From: Pseudomonas fluorescens
Lineage (GTDB): Bacteria; Pseudomonadota; Gammaproteobacteria; Pseudomonadales; Pseudomonadaceae
Direction: 5' to 3'
Length of the DNA stretch: 64,000 nucleotides
NCBI RefSeq assembly: GCF_902497785.1
Contig: NZ_CABVHK010000008.1
Coordinates: 62,001 to 126,000 of the forward strand
Part shown: piece after piece, positions 1 through 8,547 of the stretch
Layout: every line of letters begins with the position of its first letter
Numbering within the stretch: the stretch's first letter is position 1
The notes under the pieces: generated by a model
What the model saw: only the letters and a program-made list of their open reading frames with translations
The model's database searches: none
What the model was told of the DNA's origin: nothing
Program-made: the position numbers and the translations under genes

Positions 1-106
1 TTTACCCGCGATATTTATGTACCGCCGGGCGAGCTGCCGAGCCCTCTACCTTGCCTCTTCCCGGCGCACTTGCGAGCGCCTCAATGGTTAGAGAAGGAAA
101 TGGCTC

Positions 107-3100
107 ATGTCCGAAAACACCGCCCCCAGCGCTGTCGATGTACTGTCCCAGCTGGTGGCCGGCCCCTCACTCACAGAGGTGGCCTCGAAAGCATTACGCC
201 CGGCGCTGAAAAAACTGTACCCCGACCTGGAGATCGACCCGCAACTGGCCATGGTCATGACACCCAGTTGGTGGATCGAAGATGATCGAGTCGTTCCCGG
301 CCCCCTGCAAATTGAATCACTCACCGACATCCTTGTGCGCCTCGGACTCTCCGGTACCAGCGTAACCTTCATCGATGGCGAACACTTTCTGACCCTGCAA
401 CCGGCTGTCGAACCAGCGACTCATCTGCCGGTGAAAATCGATGCCATTGGACTGCTGATCAATGAGCTCGCCCCCCTGCTGTTTGTGGCCTATCAGGAAC
501 AACAGGTCGATTTCTGGAGTGAGCCCACTCGCGCCGGGGATCTGCGCTGGTATCAACTGTCGGACTCACTGCGCGGACTGTGGAATGCCAACCTGCCCGT
601 TGGCTGGGACGCGGATCAGCAAGCGATGGCCAAGGCCGTCTACACCACACCCGACAAGCAGCAGCGCCAAGCCACGGACCCATTCAAAACCCGGGCCTGT
701 CTTATCGACATCGATCAGGCGGACGGGGCCGGCCGCACCCACCTCGATGTGCTCGACACCGCGGTGCTGGTGGGCTCCCTTGGCGACCGTACGCTGATCC
801 TCACGCACTCGGTCACTCGCGGATTTTTGCACTTCGACTCGTTCGATGCATTGGGCCAGGCCTTGTCGCAGTCCCATCTGACCGGCACATCCGGCAGCAG
901 CCTGAACTGGCGACTGGTCGAACCCGAAGGCAACTTTTTCGACCATCAGGCCTGCACCCTCATTGCCCTGGAAGCGGATGCCATCGGGGCGATCAATTTT
1001 TTCCAGACATCGGCCAAAGCCGATGCCTACCCCCACCTCGGCACGGCCGGTTCCAGTGACGAACCGCCCGCGCGGCTCAAGCCCCATTTCGACCGAATGC
1101 AACCTTTGCTCCCGTCATGGATGGAACAAGCATCGCCCACCGATCAGGCGAGTTACAGCCGGCACCTGATGGATCTGACCCTTTTACAGCACCGCAACGG
1201 CGGCAAAACGTTCCAGGGTGAAGTCCCCGACATTCATGCGTTTACCCTGGATACGCTGGGCAACCAGATGCGCAAGGAACATCCGCAGGCAAGCACCGTC
1301 AAGCTCGACACCATCGAAATCACAATCACCAGCCTGGTGGTCTGGGGCACCTTCGTTTTGCCGGGCCAGACCGAGACCCTGACGTTATCGCTCACCGAGC
1401 TGGCCCTGCAAAACCTTGCGGGGTTGCCAAGGGGTATCAGAACCGTGCGTTTCACCGACGATTCCCCGGTGCCCGCCTGGATGACACCGGATTACCTGGA
1501 GAAACTGGTCACGACGGTCAACATCGGCGCGACCTACCCCCAGATGCTCAAAACCCGGCTGCTGGATAACCTGACCCAGGCGCGTGAACTCAAGCGGCTT
1601 TACACCGCGCAGTTACCGGTGGAGTTATCGTTGCTGGCCTTGCAGCACAAGATTCGCGGCCAGGCGGGGCTGGATGAACAGGGGTATCGGTACGTGATCG
1701 CCGCGTTCGCGGCCACCGCCCCGGATCGAAAGGTGGACGGGCAGGAAATCGTGATCCGGCCGCTGGCTTTCATCCCTCCCCATCGTGCGGACACAACGCC
1801 GGACAAGGTCGCAAACATGTTCCTCATCGGGCCACGCGACGCGGACAAGGGCCCCTGCCTGCTCTATCGCCCGTTGCTCAACCCGCCACTGCTTCAATAC
1901 CCGTCCCGAAGCAACGTGTTGTACGCGATCACCCATTCCAGATCACTCAGGGAATCGGTGTTGGCCTGGTTGCCGGACAAGGCGCGCTTCAACTACAGCC
2001 AGTACGTGTTTCCTGCGAAGTTGCCCTCTATCTGGATAGTGCCGCAGTTGCTGGTTGATCCCACGGTCGCGCTCGACATGCGCGGGCCCGTGTCGCTGTC
2101 GACAACGGCCATTGAAAAGGATCTGCTCGACACCCTGTTCGACGCAACCGTGCAAGCCATGATCACCCAGGCAGACCGCCAGTCAGTCTCCAACGCGGAG
2201 GCACGCTGGGCGACGCTCAAACAGGGCGGCTGGTTGATGTTCAATGCGGCGCTGCCGTTCCTGGGGCGCACTGTCGGCGCTGCCGCGTGGATCTGGCAGA
2301 TGATGGACGATTTGCAGGCCCTCAGCGACGCCGCAAACGAGGAGCAGGCCAGGCTCGACTGGACAGCGCTGACCGATATCCTGATGACGTTGGGCATGGT
2401 CCTCGCTCATCGTGCGGCAACCCGCGCCCCCCCCTCACGAACGACGGCCGCGACAGAAAAAACGCCGGTGTCGCTCCCGGAAAAACTCCCGACAAAGGTT
2501 ATTCCTGAAACCGTCAAAACCGTGCGCCTGCCCGACATCACCGGTCATGAACTTTCCGCCGCCCATGAAACGTCGCTCAATGCGATCAACGCGTTGAATC
2601 GATCGCAACCTGGGATGGCCTCGGTACTGGATAACCTGAAGATCCCCAAACCCGCAGTACTGGGCAAGCCCGTCGAAGTCGGGGCTTATCGGCACCTTCA
2701 GGCTCATGAGCACAAGTGGTACGCGCAGGTGGGTGAACGCTGGTTCGAGGTGGTGATCAACGACAACGAGCAGGTACAAATCATCGATTCACGCCAGCAG
2801 CCTGCGCGTATCGGACCGTTGTTGACCCACACCGCAAGTGGTCAGTGGGTTGTCGATCTTCGATTACGCTTGCGCGGTGGCGGACCGGGCGGGCGGCTGA
2901 AGAAAATGCAGCAGGAAAACCGGGCGAAGTTGAGTGAAAAGAGGGCCGCGATCACGGCGTTCGACCAGAGGCAGGATGCCATGCAAAAGGAGCGGACTGC
3001 TGCCCACAAGCTCATGCTCGATGCGCTTCCGGAGGCGGCCGCCAGCTCCCGTAAACAGTTCCTGGACAAGATGGACTCACAGTTCAAGGAATATGAAGCG

Positions 3101-3316
3101 CACATTCAGGAACTCAAGGCACTGAACACACTGGAGCCGATTCCGAATTTCCGCACGGCGATGATCGATCGCTTATCGCTCCAACTGTTCCTCACGCAGG
3201 CGTGGCTCGGCGGGGTCCTGAGGAGTTTCGAGGTAGCCTGTCGGCAACGCTGGCCTTGGTCGACCAAGAAAACTTTACGCCATCGGCAGAGCGCATTGCG
3301 CCCTTCGAAAAGATGA
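107..3316 (+). CDS. Large toxin-like protein (DUF6543/dermonecrotic-toxin-like), N-terminal part, frameshifted
   Basis: This is the N-terminal 1069 residues of what reads as one protein of about 1,520 residues. The ATG at 107 follows a purine-rich ribosome site (GAGAAGGAA). There is no signal peptide. A hydrophobic stretch near residues 700-770 (AALPFLGRTVGAAAWIWQMM, then MTLGMVLAHRAA) looks membrane-active. It is followed by a Pro/Thr-rich linker, a small domain with RWFEVVINDNEQVQIID, and a Gly-rich segment ending in LRLRLRGGGPGG. This arrangement resembles the very large Pseudomonas proteins annotated as dermonecrotic toxin/DUF6543. That family call is from memory of such sequences; no catalytic site is identified. 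The last ~25 residues (after RSFE) look out of frame, because the natural continuation is in the next frame. Confidence 0.6.
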   Translation: MSENTAPSAVDVLSQLVAGPSLTEVASKALRPALKKLYPDLEIDPQLAMVMTPSWWIEDDRVVPGPLQIESLTDILVRLGLSGTSVTFIDGEHFLTLQPAVEPATHLPVKIDAIGLLINELAPLLFVAYQEQQVDFWSEPTRAGDLRWYQLSDSLRGLWNANLPVGWDADQQAMAKAVYTTPDKQQRQATDPFKTRACLIDIDQADGAGRTHLDVLDTAVLVGSLGDRTLILTHSVTRGFLHFDSFDALGQALSQSHLTGTSGSSLNWRLVEPEGNFFDHQACTLIALEADAIGAINFFQTSAKADAYPHLGTAGSSDEPPARLKPHFDRMQPLLPSWMEQASPTDQASYSRHLMDLTLLQHRNGGKTFQGEVPDIHAFTLDTLGNQMRKEHPQASTVKLDTIEITITSLVVWGTFVLPGQTETLTLSLTELALQNLAGLPRGIRTVRFTDDSPVPAWMTPDYLEKLVTTVNIGATYPQMLKTRLLDNLTQARELKRLYTAQLPVELSLLALQHKIRGQAGLDEQGYRYVIAAFAATAPDRKVDGQEIVIRPLAFIPPHRADTTPDKVANMFLIGPRDADKGPCLLYRPLLNPPLLQYPSRSNVLYAITHSRSLRESVLAWLPDKARFNYSQYVFPAKLPSIWIVPQLLVDPTVALDMRGPVSLSTTAIEKDLLDTLFDATVQAMITQADRQSVSNAEARWATLKQGGWLMFNAALPFLGRTVGAAAWIWQMMDDLQALSDAANEEQARLDWTALTDILMTLGMVLAHRAATRAPPSRTTAATEKTPVSLPEKLPTKVIPETVKTVRLPDITGHELSAAHETSLNAINALNRSQPGMASVLDNLKIPKPAVLGKPVEVGAYRHLQAHEHKWYAQVGERWFEVVINDNEQVQIIDSRQQPARIGPLLTHTASGQWVVDLRLRLRGGGPGGRLKKMQQENRAKLSEKRAAITAFDQRQDAMQKERTAAHKLMLDALPEAAASSRKQFLDKMDSQFKEYEAHIQELKALNTLEPIPNFRTAMIDRLSLQLFLTQAWLGGVLRSFEVACRQRWPWSTKKTLRHRQSALRPSKR

Positions 3317-4683
3317 CTGACCTGACCCGGGGAATGATCGACAAGATCGAAACCGCTCATTCACTTTTCGAACAAATGAGCTTCTTGGGTAAAGAGGCTG
3401 TCGAGGTGAGCCTTCACTACCGGAAAAAGCTTCCGCATTACTCGCTCAATGACCTCAAACTTCTGCAAGTGAGTTTGGGACGGGAGTTGTGCCTCAAAGC
3501 CGAACCGACACAAACGCCGGACGCACAGCGGGCCCTTGAAAACCTGATCAATGATGCGGCGTTAAATATTCAGAGCTCCCTGGTGAGCGATGATGAAAGC
3601 CTGCTTAATCTCGGCGAACGAATCGAGACAATGAGTAATCTGGCGGAGCAGTTTGCGGTGATCGACCAGCGCTTTCTCGACATCGTGGAAGAGTTTCCAG
3701 AGCAGATCGTTAAAGAACGCCTTGACCAGGTACAGAGCCGTATTGCCAGCTTCAGCAAAGACACCGTTGACCAACTGGCGAATCTGCTGCGCGAGCAGCG
3801 ATTGGTTGAACCGGTAGCGGGCCCGTCCAGGCCACAGGCGCCCGCCAAAAAGATCATCAAGACCCGGTACAAAGGCACACTGATCGGCGAGCAGCGAACA
3901 GACGCGGAGGATCTGGTCGATGTAAAAGAGACGCTCACCGGAAAGATCACCACGTTCCACGAAAAGACCCCAGGCGTATGGGTTGTAAGAGACACGGCTA
4001 AAGCGCCACCCGCCAAGGTGAAAGCCGACCTGGGCAAAAGCGTTGGGGCCGGACAGGCATTGCTCGATGGGCTGGCGGCTTTTAACCGACGCATCGACAC
4101 CCACGTCAGCGGCACCCAACGCATCCCGGTAGAAATTGAGGATCTGTACCACCTGCACGCCGCACGTCTGCGCGAGGCGGCTGGAGCGATTGATTCCGCG
4201 TTGATCGCGCTCAATCTCACCGATGATCCCGTGACCTCGGCCGGCACCGTGAGCAAGAGTCTCGACACCGCCGCTACCGCTCTTTACGAAAAAGGCCATA
4301 GCACTCGCGTGCAGATGATCAAGCAACAGCCTCCAACGGCGGCCCGGATCGAATGGCTCAAGGGTGAAAAAGAAGTGGATATTTCAAAGAATCCTGTACG
4401 CAAACGGCTTAAAGGGGCGCGCAAGGATTATCTGGATGAGTACGAGGTGCTCGACTTCAAAACACGCGAGGTGCTGTGGTATGCCCACTTTCACTACGCC
4501 GATGCAACCGCCGCTGTTGGAACATTTACTGCGGCACATTTGAAGACCAAAGCGCAGCGACTGCTGGCAGGGGCCTTCGATGTACGCGGGGAAAGTGATC
4601 AGGAACTGATAGCCATCTACCGCAGTGAAATCAGTCGCCCCCTCGCCAGCAGTCTGTTTTTTCCTGGCTCAGCGATTCGTTAA
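3202..4683 (+). CDS. Large toxin-like protein, C-terminal part (downstream of frameshift)
   Basis: This open frame holds the C-terminal ~480 residues of the protein that starts at 107. It opens at a GTG inside the upstream fragment with no ribosome site, so it is probably not an independent gene. Reading across with one added G near 3232 gives RSFEGSLSATLALVDQEN, a smooth join. The region is mostly helical. It ends in a segment (FHYADATAAVGTFTAAHLKT, then ELIAIYRSEI and LFF) that I associate with the C-termini of the same large Pseudomonas proteins. Its last bases overlap the end of the convergent MocR gene by 15 bp. Either the gene is a pseudogene or the lost base is an assembly error. Confidence 0.5.
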   Translation: MARRGPEEFRGSLSATLALVDQENFTPSAERIAPFEKMTDLTRGMIDKIETAHSLFEQMSFLGKEAVEVSLHYRKKLPHYSLNDLKLLQVSLGRELCLKAEPTQTPDAQRALENLINDAALNIQSSLVSDDESLLNLGERIETMSNLAEQFAVIDQRFLDIVEEFPEQIVKERLDQVQSRIASFSKDTVDQLANLLREQRLVEPVAGPSRPQAPAKKIIKTRYKGTLIGEQRTDAEDLVDVKETLTGKITTFHEKTPGVWVVRDTAKAPPAKVKADLGKSVGAGQALLDGLAAFNRRIDTHVSGTQRIPVEIEDLYHLHAARLREAAGAIDSALIALNLTDDPVTSAGTVSKSLDTAATALYEKGHSTRVQMIKQQPPTAARIEWLKGEKEVDISKNPVRKRLKGARKDYLDEYEVLDFKTREVLWYAHFHYADATAAVGTFTAAHLKTKAQRLLAGAFDVRGESDQELIAIYRSEISRPLASSLFFPGSAIR

Positions 4684-6231
4684 AACCCCCCACACCTGTC
4701 GCAAACGTGCCAGAGCCGATTCGATCGCCGGCTCCGGCACCGCGGCGAAACCCAGCACCAAACCCGCACGCTGATCGATCGGCGTGTGGGAATCCGGCAG
4801 CCAATAACTGCTCAGGCCATTGATTTCCACACCGACCTTTTCTGCCTGCTCGATCAATTGCCGTTCTCGAGCAACGCTGTCCACTGACACCGTCAAGTGC
4901 AACCCGGCAGAGACGGCAGGCAGGTCGCCCACGCCGGGAATACTCTTCGGCCAACCATCCAGTAGACAATTGCGCCGACTCAGAGCGGCCCGGCGCATTC
5001 GACGAATGTGCCGCTGAAAATGCCCCGCCGCCATGAACTCGGCCATCACCGCTTGCGTGCTGACTTCCGAATGCCGGACATCCACCGCGCGCCGTTGGGA
5101 GAAGGCCTGCACCAGTGCTGGCGGCAACACCAGATACCCCAGACGCAGTGCCGGGAAAGCGACTTTGCCAAAGGTCCCGACATATAAAACCCGCCCCTGC
5201 CGGTCAAGCGCCGCCAACGGTGCCAAGGGCGCGCCGCTGTAACGGTATTCGCCATCGTAGTCGTCCTCGACGATCCAGCCTTGGGTGCGCTCCGCCCAGG
5301 CGAGTAATTCAAGGCGTCTCGCCAGACTCATCACCACCCCGGTCGGGTACTGATGCGACGGCGTGACATAGGCCAGACGACAATCGCCAAGCCCGGCCAA
5401 TTCGGCACAATCGATGCCCTCGCTGTCGACCGCCACCCCATGCAGCCGCGCACCCGCGACCGCGAACGCATGACCGGCCGCCCGATACCCCGGATTTTCA
5501 ATCGCGACGCCATCGCCCGGCTCCACCAGCAGCTGTGCACAAAGGCTAATCCCCTGCTGTGCGCCGCTGGTGATCACTATTTGTTCAGCGGTGCATTGCA
5601 TGCCGCGAGAACTGCGCAAATACGCCGCGATCATCCCGCGCAAACGCGCATCGCCCGCCGGATCGCCATAACACAGCTGCTGTAAATCGGGTTTACGCCA
5701 GAAAGCCGCATTCAGCTTGGCCCAAACCTCGAAAGGGAAGAGATCGAATGCCGGAACGCCGACGCGAAAAGCACGCGGCGGACCACTCGGCGGCAGCGCC
5801 AAATGGTTATTTTCCACCCGCCCCAAAGCGCCGCTGTGGATAACCTTGCTGGATAAAACCACAGGTAAATCCAGCCGATTTGTGGATAAGGCTGTGGGTA
5901 ACCCTGTTGAAAACCCTGTGGATACATTTGTGGATAGTTTTTTGGATGCGGCCGTGGTTTGCGGTAATTGAGCGATGTAAGTTCCGTCGCCGACGCGCCC
6001 TTCGATAAACCCTTCGGCGTAGAGCTGATCGTAGGCCCGCACCACGCTGTTGCGGGAAATCGCCAGTGCTGCCGCAAGGTCGCGACTGGCCGGTAATCGC
6101 GTGCCGCTGGCCAGCCGTCCATCCAGCACCCGCAGGCGCAGCGCCTGATAAAGCTGACGACTCAGGCCCTGTCGCCGATCGAGTTCGATACCGGCGGGGT
6201 TGAACGAGAGGGAAAGCGACGCCTGGCTCAT
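4669..6231 (-). CDS. MocR/PdxR-type GntR-family regulator with aminotransferase-like domain
   Basis: This 520-residue protein has a GntR winged helix at about residues 15-80 (LSRQLYQALRLRVLDGRL ... SRNSVVRAYDQLYAEGFIEG) and a C-terminal fold-type I aminotransferase-like domain. The likely PLP lysine lies in GTFGKVAFPALRLGYLV. MocR proteins use PLP or an amino compound as effector and usually control a divergent neighbour. Here the neighbour is a PaiB-like gene starting 91 bp away, with an inverted repeat between. The inter-domain linker is unusual: it contains a degenerate four-residue repeat (STNV/STGF/STGL/PTAL/STN) encoded by a 12-bp tandem DNA repeat that resembles DnaA boxes. The specific regulon is not visible from sequence. 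Confidence 0.9.
   Translation of the reverse strand: MSQASLSLSFNPAGIELDRRQGLSRQLYQALRLRVLDGRLASGTRLPASRDLAAALAISRNSVVRAYDQLYAEGFIEGRVGDGTYIAQLPQTTAASKKLSTNVSTGFSTGLPTALSTNRLDLPVVLSSKVIHSGALGRVENNHLALPPSGPPRAFRVGVPAFDLFPFEVWAKLNAAFWRKPDLQQLCYGDPAGDARLRGMIAAYLRSSRGMQCTAEQIVITSGAQQGISLCAQLLVEPGDGVAIENPGYRAAGHAFAVAGARLHGVAVDSEGIDCAELAGLGDCRLAYVTPSHQYPTGVVMSLARRLELLAWAERTQGWIVEDDYDGEYRYSGAPLAPLAALDRQGRVLYVGTFGKVAFPALRLGYLVLPPALVQAFSQRRAVDVRHSEVSTQAVMAEFMAAGHFQRHIRRMRRAALSRRNCLLDGWPKSIPGVGDLPAVSAGLHLTVSVDSVARERQLIEQAEKVGVEINGLSSYWLPDSHTPIDQRAGLVLGFAAVPEPAIESALARLRQVWGVLTNR
5835..5937. repeat. 12-bp tandem repeat of DnaA-box-like units inside the MocR linker
   Basis: Five units start exactly 12 bp apart, at 5881, 5893, 5905, 5917 and 5929. 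They read TGTGGATAA, TGTGGGTAA, TGTTGAAAA, TGTGGATAC and TGTGGATAG. A further perfect TGTGGATAA lies at 5835-5843. The DnaA box consensus is TTATCCACA (TGTGGATAA on this strand), so two are perfect and two differ by one base. On the coding strand they spell Leu-Ser-Thr repeats of the regulator's linker. Confidence 0.75.
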
Positions 6232-6248
6232 GCTAATGGACCTATGAA

Positions 6249-6281
6249 ATTGGTCATTAATGGCTCTTACAACAGACCAAT
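6249..6281. promoter_or_regulatory. Inverted repeat between divergent MocR regulator and PaiB-like gene
   Basis: ATTGGTC (6249-6255) and GACCAAT (6275-6281) are perfect inverted arms 19 bp apart, in the 90-bp gap between the two divergent start codons. The position suits an operator for the MocR-type regulator, which would control itself and the PaiB-like gene. Only the repeat is seen; binding is inferred. Confidence 0.4.
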
Positions 6282-6321
6282 AGCCTGCCTAGGATGGAGA
6301 CATTCGCCAAGGACTATTTCC

Positions 6322-6945
6322 ATGTACAACCCCAGCAGCTTTGCCATTAAAGAATTGAATGAACTGCAGGAGCAGATCCTCGCCACGCGCCTCGCGACTG
6401 TGATCACCCACGGTGAGCACGGCCTGCAAGCCAGCCATTTGCCGCTCCTCCTGCGCCCTGACCAAGGTCCGAATGGCACCCTTTACGGGCACTTCGCCCG
6501 GGCCAATCCGCAATGGAAAGAACTGCAAAACGGCGCTGAAGCGCTGGTGATATTTGCCGGGGCCGACGCCTACATCAGCCCAGGGTTTTACCCGAGCAAA
6601 GCCGAGCACGGCAAAGTCGTGCCGACCTGGAACTACGTCGCGGTTCACGCTTACGGAAGCGCTGAAGTGTTCACCGAAGCCGAGCGCTTGCTCAACCTGG
6701 TCAGCGCGTTGACTGATCGTCACGAAGCCGGCCGTGACCAACCGTGGAAAGTCGCCGACGCGCCTGCCGATTACATCGACGGCATGCTCAAGGCCATTGT
6801 CGGATTTGCGCTGCCGATCCAGCGCCTGGAAGGCAAACGCAAACTCAGCCAGAACCGCAGCGCCGCAGACATCGCCGGCGTGCGCGAGGGGCTAGCTGCC
6901 AGCCCCGATGCCCATGACCGGGCCCTCGCCCACCTGATGCGTTAA
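6322..6945 (+). CDS. FMN-binding negative transcriptional regulator, PaiB family
   Basis: The 207-residue protein starting MYNPSSFAIKELNELQ matches PaiB-type proteins, which have a split-barrel flavin-binding fold related to pyridoxamine phosphate oxidases. Recognisable parts are the N-terminal helix, LYGHFARANPQWKEL, the ISPGFYPSKAEHGKVVPTWN segment typical of the family, and a C-terminal KRKLSQNRS motif. The frame is open upstream to 6244, but the ATG at 6322 has a better start (AAGGA nine bases before it) and gives the usual family length. It is followed after 9 bp by a GNAT gene, so the three genes probably form one operon. In Bacillus the pai locus couples a PaiB protein with a GNAT (PaiA), and the same pairing is seen here. 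Confidence 0.88.
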   Translation: MYNPSSFAIKELNELQEQILATRLATVITHGEHGLQASHLPLLLRPDQGPNGTLYGHFARANPQWKELQNGAEALVIFAGADAYISPGFYPSKAEHGKVVPTWNYVAVHAYGSAEVFTEAERLLNLVSALTDRHEAGRDQPWKVADAPADYIDGMLKAIVGFALPIQRLEGKRKLSQNRSAADIAGVREGLAASPDAHDRALAHLMR

Positions 6946-6954
6946 GGAATCAAC

Positions 6955-7401
6955 ATGAGTCAGATTGAAATCCGCCAGGTCACTGCCGACGATCACGCCG
7001 CGTGGCTGCCGTTGTGGCAAGCCTACTTGCGCTTCTACAAAACCGAATTACCCGAAGCGGTGACTGAAAGCTCCTGGCAGCGCATGCTCGATGCGCACGA
7101 GCCGACCCACGCCGCGTTGGCCTGGGCCAATGGCAAAGCAGTGGGCATGGTGCATTTCATCTACCATCGTTCGAACTGGGCCATCGAAAATTCCTGCTAC
7201 CTGCAAGACCTGCTGGTGACGCCCGAAACACGCGGCACTGGCGTCGGCCGCAAATTGATCGAGTTCGTTTACACCACGGCCAAGGCTGACGGTTGCAACA
7301 AGGTCCACTGGCTCACCCACGAAACCAACGCCACCGCGATCCAGCTCTACGAGCGCATCGCCGAACGCCCTGGTTACATCCAGTTTCGCAAAGCTATTTA
7401 A
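6955..7401 (+). CDS. GNAT family N-acetyltransferase
   Basis: This 148-residue protein has the GNAT fold. The acetyl-CoA pyrophosphate loop is visible as LLVTPETRGTGVGRKLIEFV (R/Q-x-x-G-x-G/A), followed by the C-terminal segment KVHWLTHETNATAIQLYERI. It would transfer acetyl from acetyl-CoA to an amine; the substrate is not evident. The start ATG lies 9 bp after the PaiB-like stop, with AAGGA just upstream, and the next acetyltransferase starts 17 bp after its stop. Pairing with a PaiB homolog suggests a polyamine or toxic amine as possible substrate, by analogy with PaiA; this is inference. Confidence 0.88.
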   Translation: MSQIEIRQVTADDHAAWLPLWQAYLRFYKTELPEAVTESSWQRMLDAHEPTHAALAWANGKAVGMVHFIYHRSNWAIENSCYLQDLLVTPETRGTGVGRKLIEFVYTTAKADGCNKVHWLTHETNATAIQLYERIAERPGYIQFRKAI

Positions 7402-7418
7402 GGTTCAAGGAGAACGAC

Positions 7419-8090
7419 ATGACGACTTCACTCGCAGACTGGAAAGGTGTTCCAGCGCCCTCGGTTCAAACCCTCGAAGGACGTTTCATCCGCCTGGAAA
7501 AACTCGACCCGGCGCGTCATGGCGACGGTTTGTGGCAGGCGCTACAAGGCCCCGGCGCCGACCCGAAACTCTGGGACTATTTGCCCTACGGCCCATTCCC
7601 GGAGCGCAGCGCTTTCAACGATTGGCTCAACAACCATGCAGCCAACAGCGACCCGTATTTTTTCAGCGTCATCGACCGGGCCAGCGGCGACGTACAGGGC
7701 ATCTTGAGTCTGATGTCGATTGTGCCGGCCCAGGGGCGCATAGAAATCGGCCACGTGACGTTTGGCGCACCGATGCAGCGCTCGCCGAAAAGTACCGAAG
7801 CGGTTTATCTGTTGGCCAAGGAGTCGTTCGCCCTGGGTTATCGGCGCCTGGAGTGGAAGTGCAACAACGGCAACGCGCGTTCGAAGTATGCAGCGGAGCG
7901 CTTGGGATTCAGTTTTGAGGGCGTGTTCCGTCAGCACATGGTGGTCAAGGGCCAGAACCGGGATACGGCGTGGTATTCGATTCTGGATTCGGAATGGCCG
8001 ACGATTGGCGCGGGGTTTGAGCGCTGGTTGAGTGAGGAGAATCAGACGGGGAACGGGCAGGTGAAAACGCTGGCTGAGTGTCGCGGGTAA
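7419..8090 (+). CDS. GNAT family N-acetyltransferase, RimJ/RimL type
   Basis: The protein is 223 residues from the ATG at 7419, which has AAGGAGA eight bases upstream; the frame is open further 5' inside the previous gene but without a start signal. The sequence has the RimL-like acetyltransferase layout: LEGRFIRLEKLDPARHGDGL at the N-terminus, GHVTFGAPMQRSPKSTEAVY, and the diagnostic RRLEWKCNNGNARSKYAAER segment where the side-chain N-terminal acetyltransferases bind acetyl-CoA. Such enzymes acetylate protein N-termini, amino acids or small toxins. It is the last gene of the PaiB-GNAT-GNAT set, ended by a REP palindrome pair. Confidence 0.88.
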   Translation: MTTSLADWKGVPAPSVQTLEGRFIRLEKLDPARHGDGLWQALQGPGADPKLWDYLPYGPFPERSAFNDWLNNHAANSDPYFFSVIDRASGDVQGILSLMSIVPAQGRIEIGHVTFGAPMQRSPKSTEAVYLLAKESFALGYRRLEWKCNNGNARSKYAAERLGFSFEGVFRQHMVVKGQNRDTAWYSILDSEWPTIGAGFERWLSEENQTGNGQVKTLAECRG

Positions 8091-8114
8091 ATTAGCGGCG
8101 CCTGTTCGGACGCC

Positions 8115-8206
8115 TTCGCGAGCAGGCTCGCTCCCACAGTGGCTCGGGTGGATCCAAATGTTGTGGCCAACCCAAAACACCTGTGGGAGCGAGCCTGCTC
8201 GCGAAT
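8115..8206. repeat. Paired REP elements (GCGAGCAGGCTCGC type)
   Basis: Two copies of the same Pseudomonas REP unit face each other. The left copy (8115-8139) contains GCGAGCAGGCTCGCTCCCAC; the right copy (8181-8206) is its reverse complement. About 40 bp of unique sequence separates them. It occupies the gap between the GNAT operon and the convergent hipB-like gene and may act as a transcription barrier or mRNA-end stabiliser. Confidence 0.85.
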
Positions 8207-8268
8207 GGCCTCTCGAGGGGAAACGCTCTTATCGCGAGCACGCTAGCTCCGCATTAACCGGTGCCATT

Positions 8269-8547
8269 TCAACTAATATCCCGTCGAATCCGCACCACAC
8301 CCATCTTAAGCCCGAACGGGCGAAACACGGCGTTCAGCGATTTCAGCGTCTGATTCCCCTCCCCGTGTTCAATGTGCACCAGCGTACGCACCGAAATTTT
8401 GCACATCTTCGCGAATTGAGTTTGGTGCAGGCCCGTTACTTCCACGCGTAATCGTCGCACTGCTTCGCCTATTTCTATCGTGCCTTCGCCAAGCCCCTGT
8501 TGAATGCTTTCGATCAAAAGCGCCCGAACATCAATGGAGAGGGTCAT
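8269..8547 (-). CDS. hipB: HipB-like XRE-family antitoxin/repressor
   Basis: A 92-residue protein with a Cro/C1-type helix-turn-helix near residues 38-65 (GLHQTQFAKMCKISVRTLVH, then IEHGEGNQTLKSLNAVFRPF). I start it at the ATG at 8547, which overlaps the hipA stop as ATGA; the longer frame begins at a TTG with no ribosome site. Overlap means tight translational coupling. HipB proteins bind HipA and repress the operon. Gene order here is hipA first, hipB second, the reverse of Escherichia coli. The protein ends in a basic GVVRIRRDIS tail. Confidence 0.8.
   Translation of the reverse strand: MTLSIDVRALLIESIQQGLGEGTIEIGEAVRRLRVEVTGLHQTQFAKMCKISVRTLVHIEHGEGNQTLKSLNAVFRPFGLKMGVVRIRRDIS

Noticed and set aside
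1..106. Possible 3' end of an upstream gene at the left edge
   Set aside because: No frame shows recognisable protein sequence over this short stretch.
3202..3316. Programmed ribosomal frameshift in the large toxin-like gene
   Set aside because: No slippery heptamer, stop-proximal signal or downstream pseudoknot is evident; a missing G explains the break more simply.
5835..5937. CRISPR-like array
   Set aside because: Units are 12 bp with no spacers and lie in a coding linker.
8115..8206. Insertion-sequence terminal repeats
   Set aside because: No transposase between them and the unit recurs elsewhere as a REP element.
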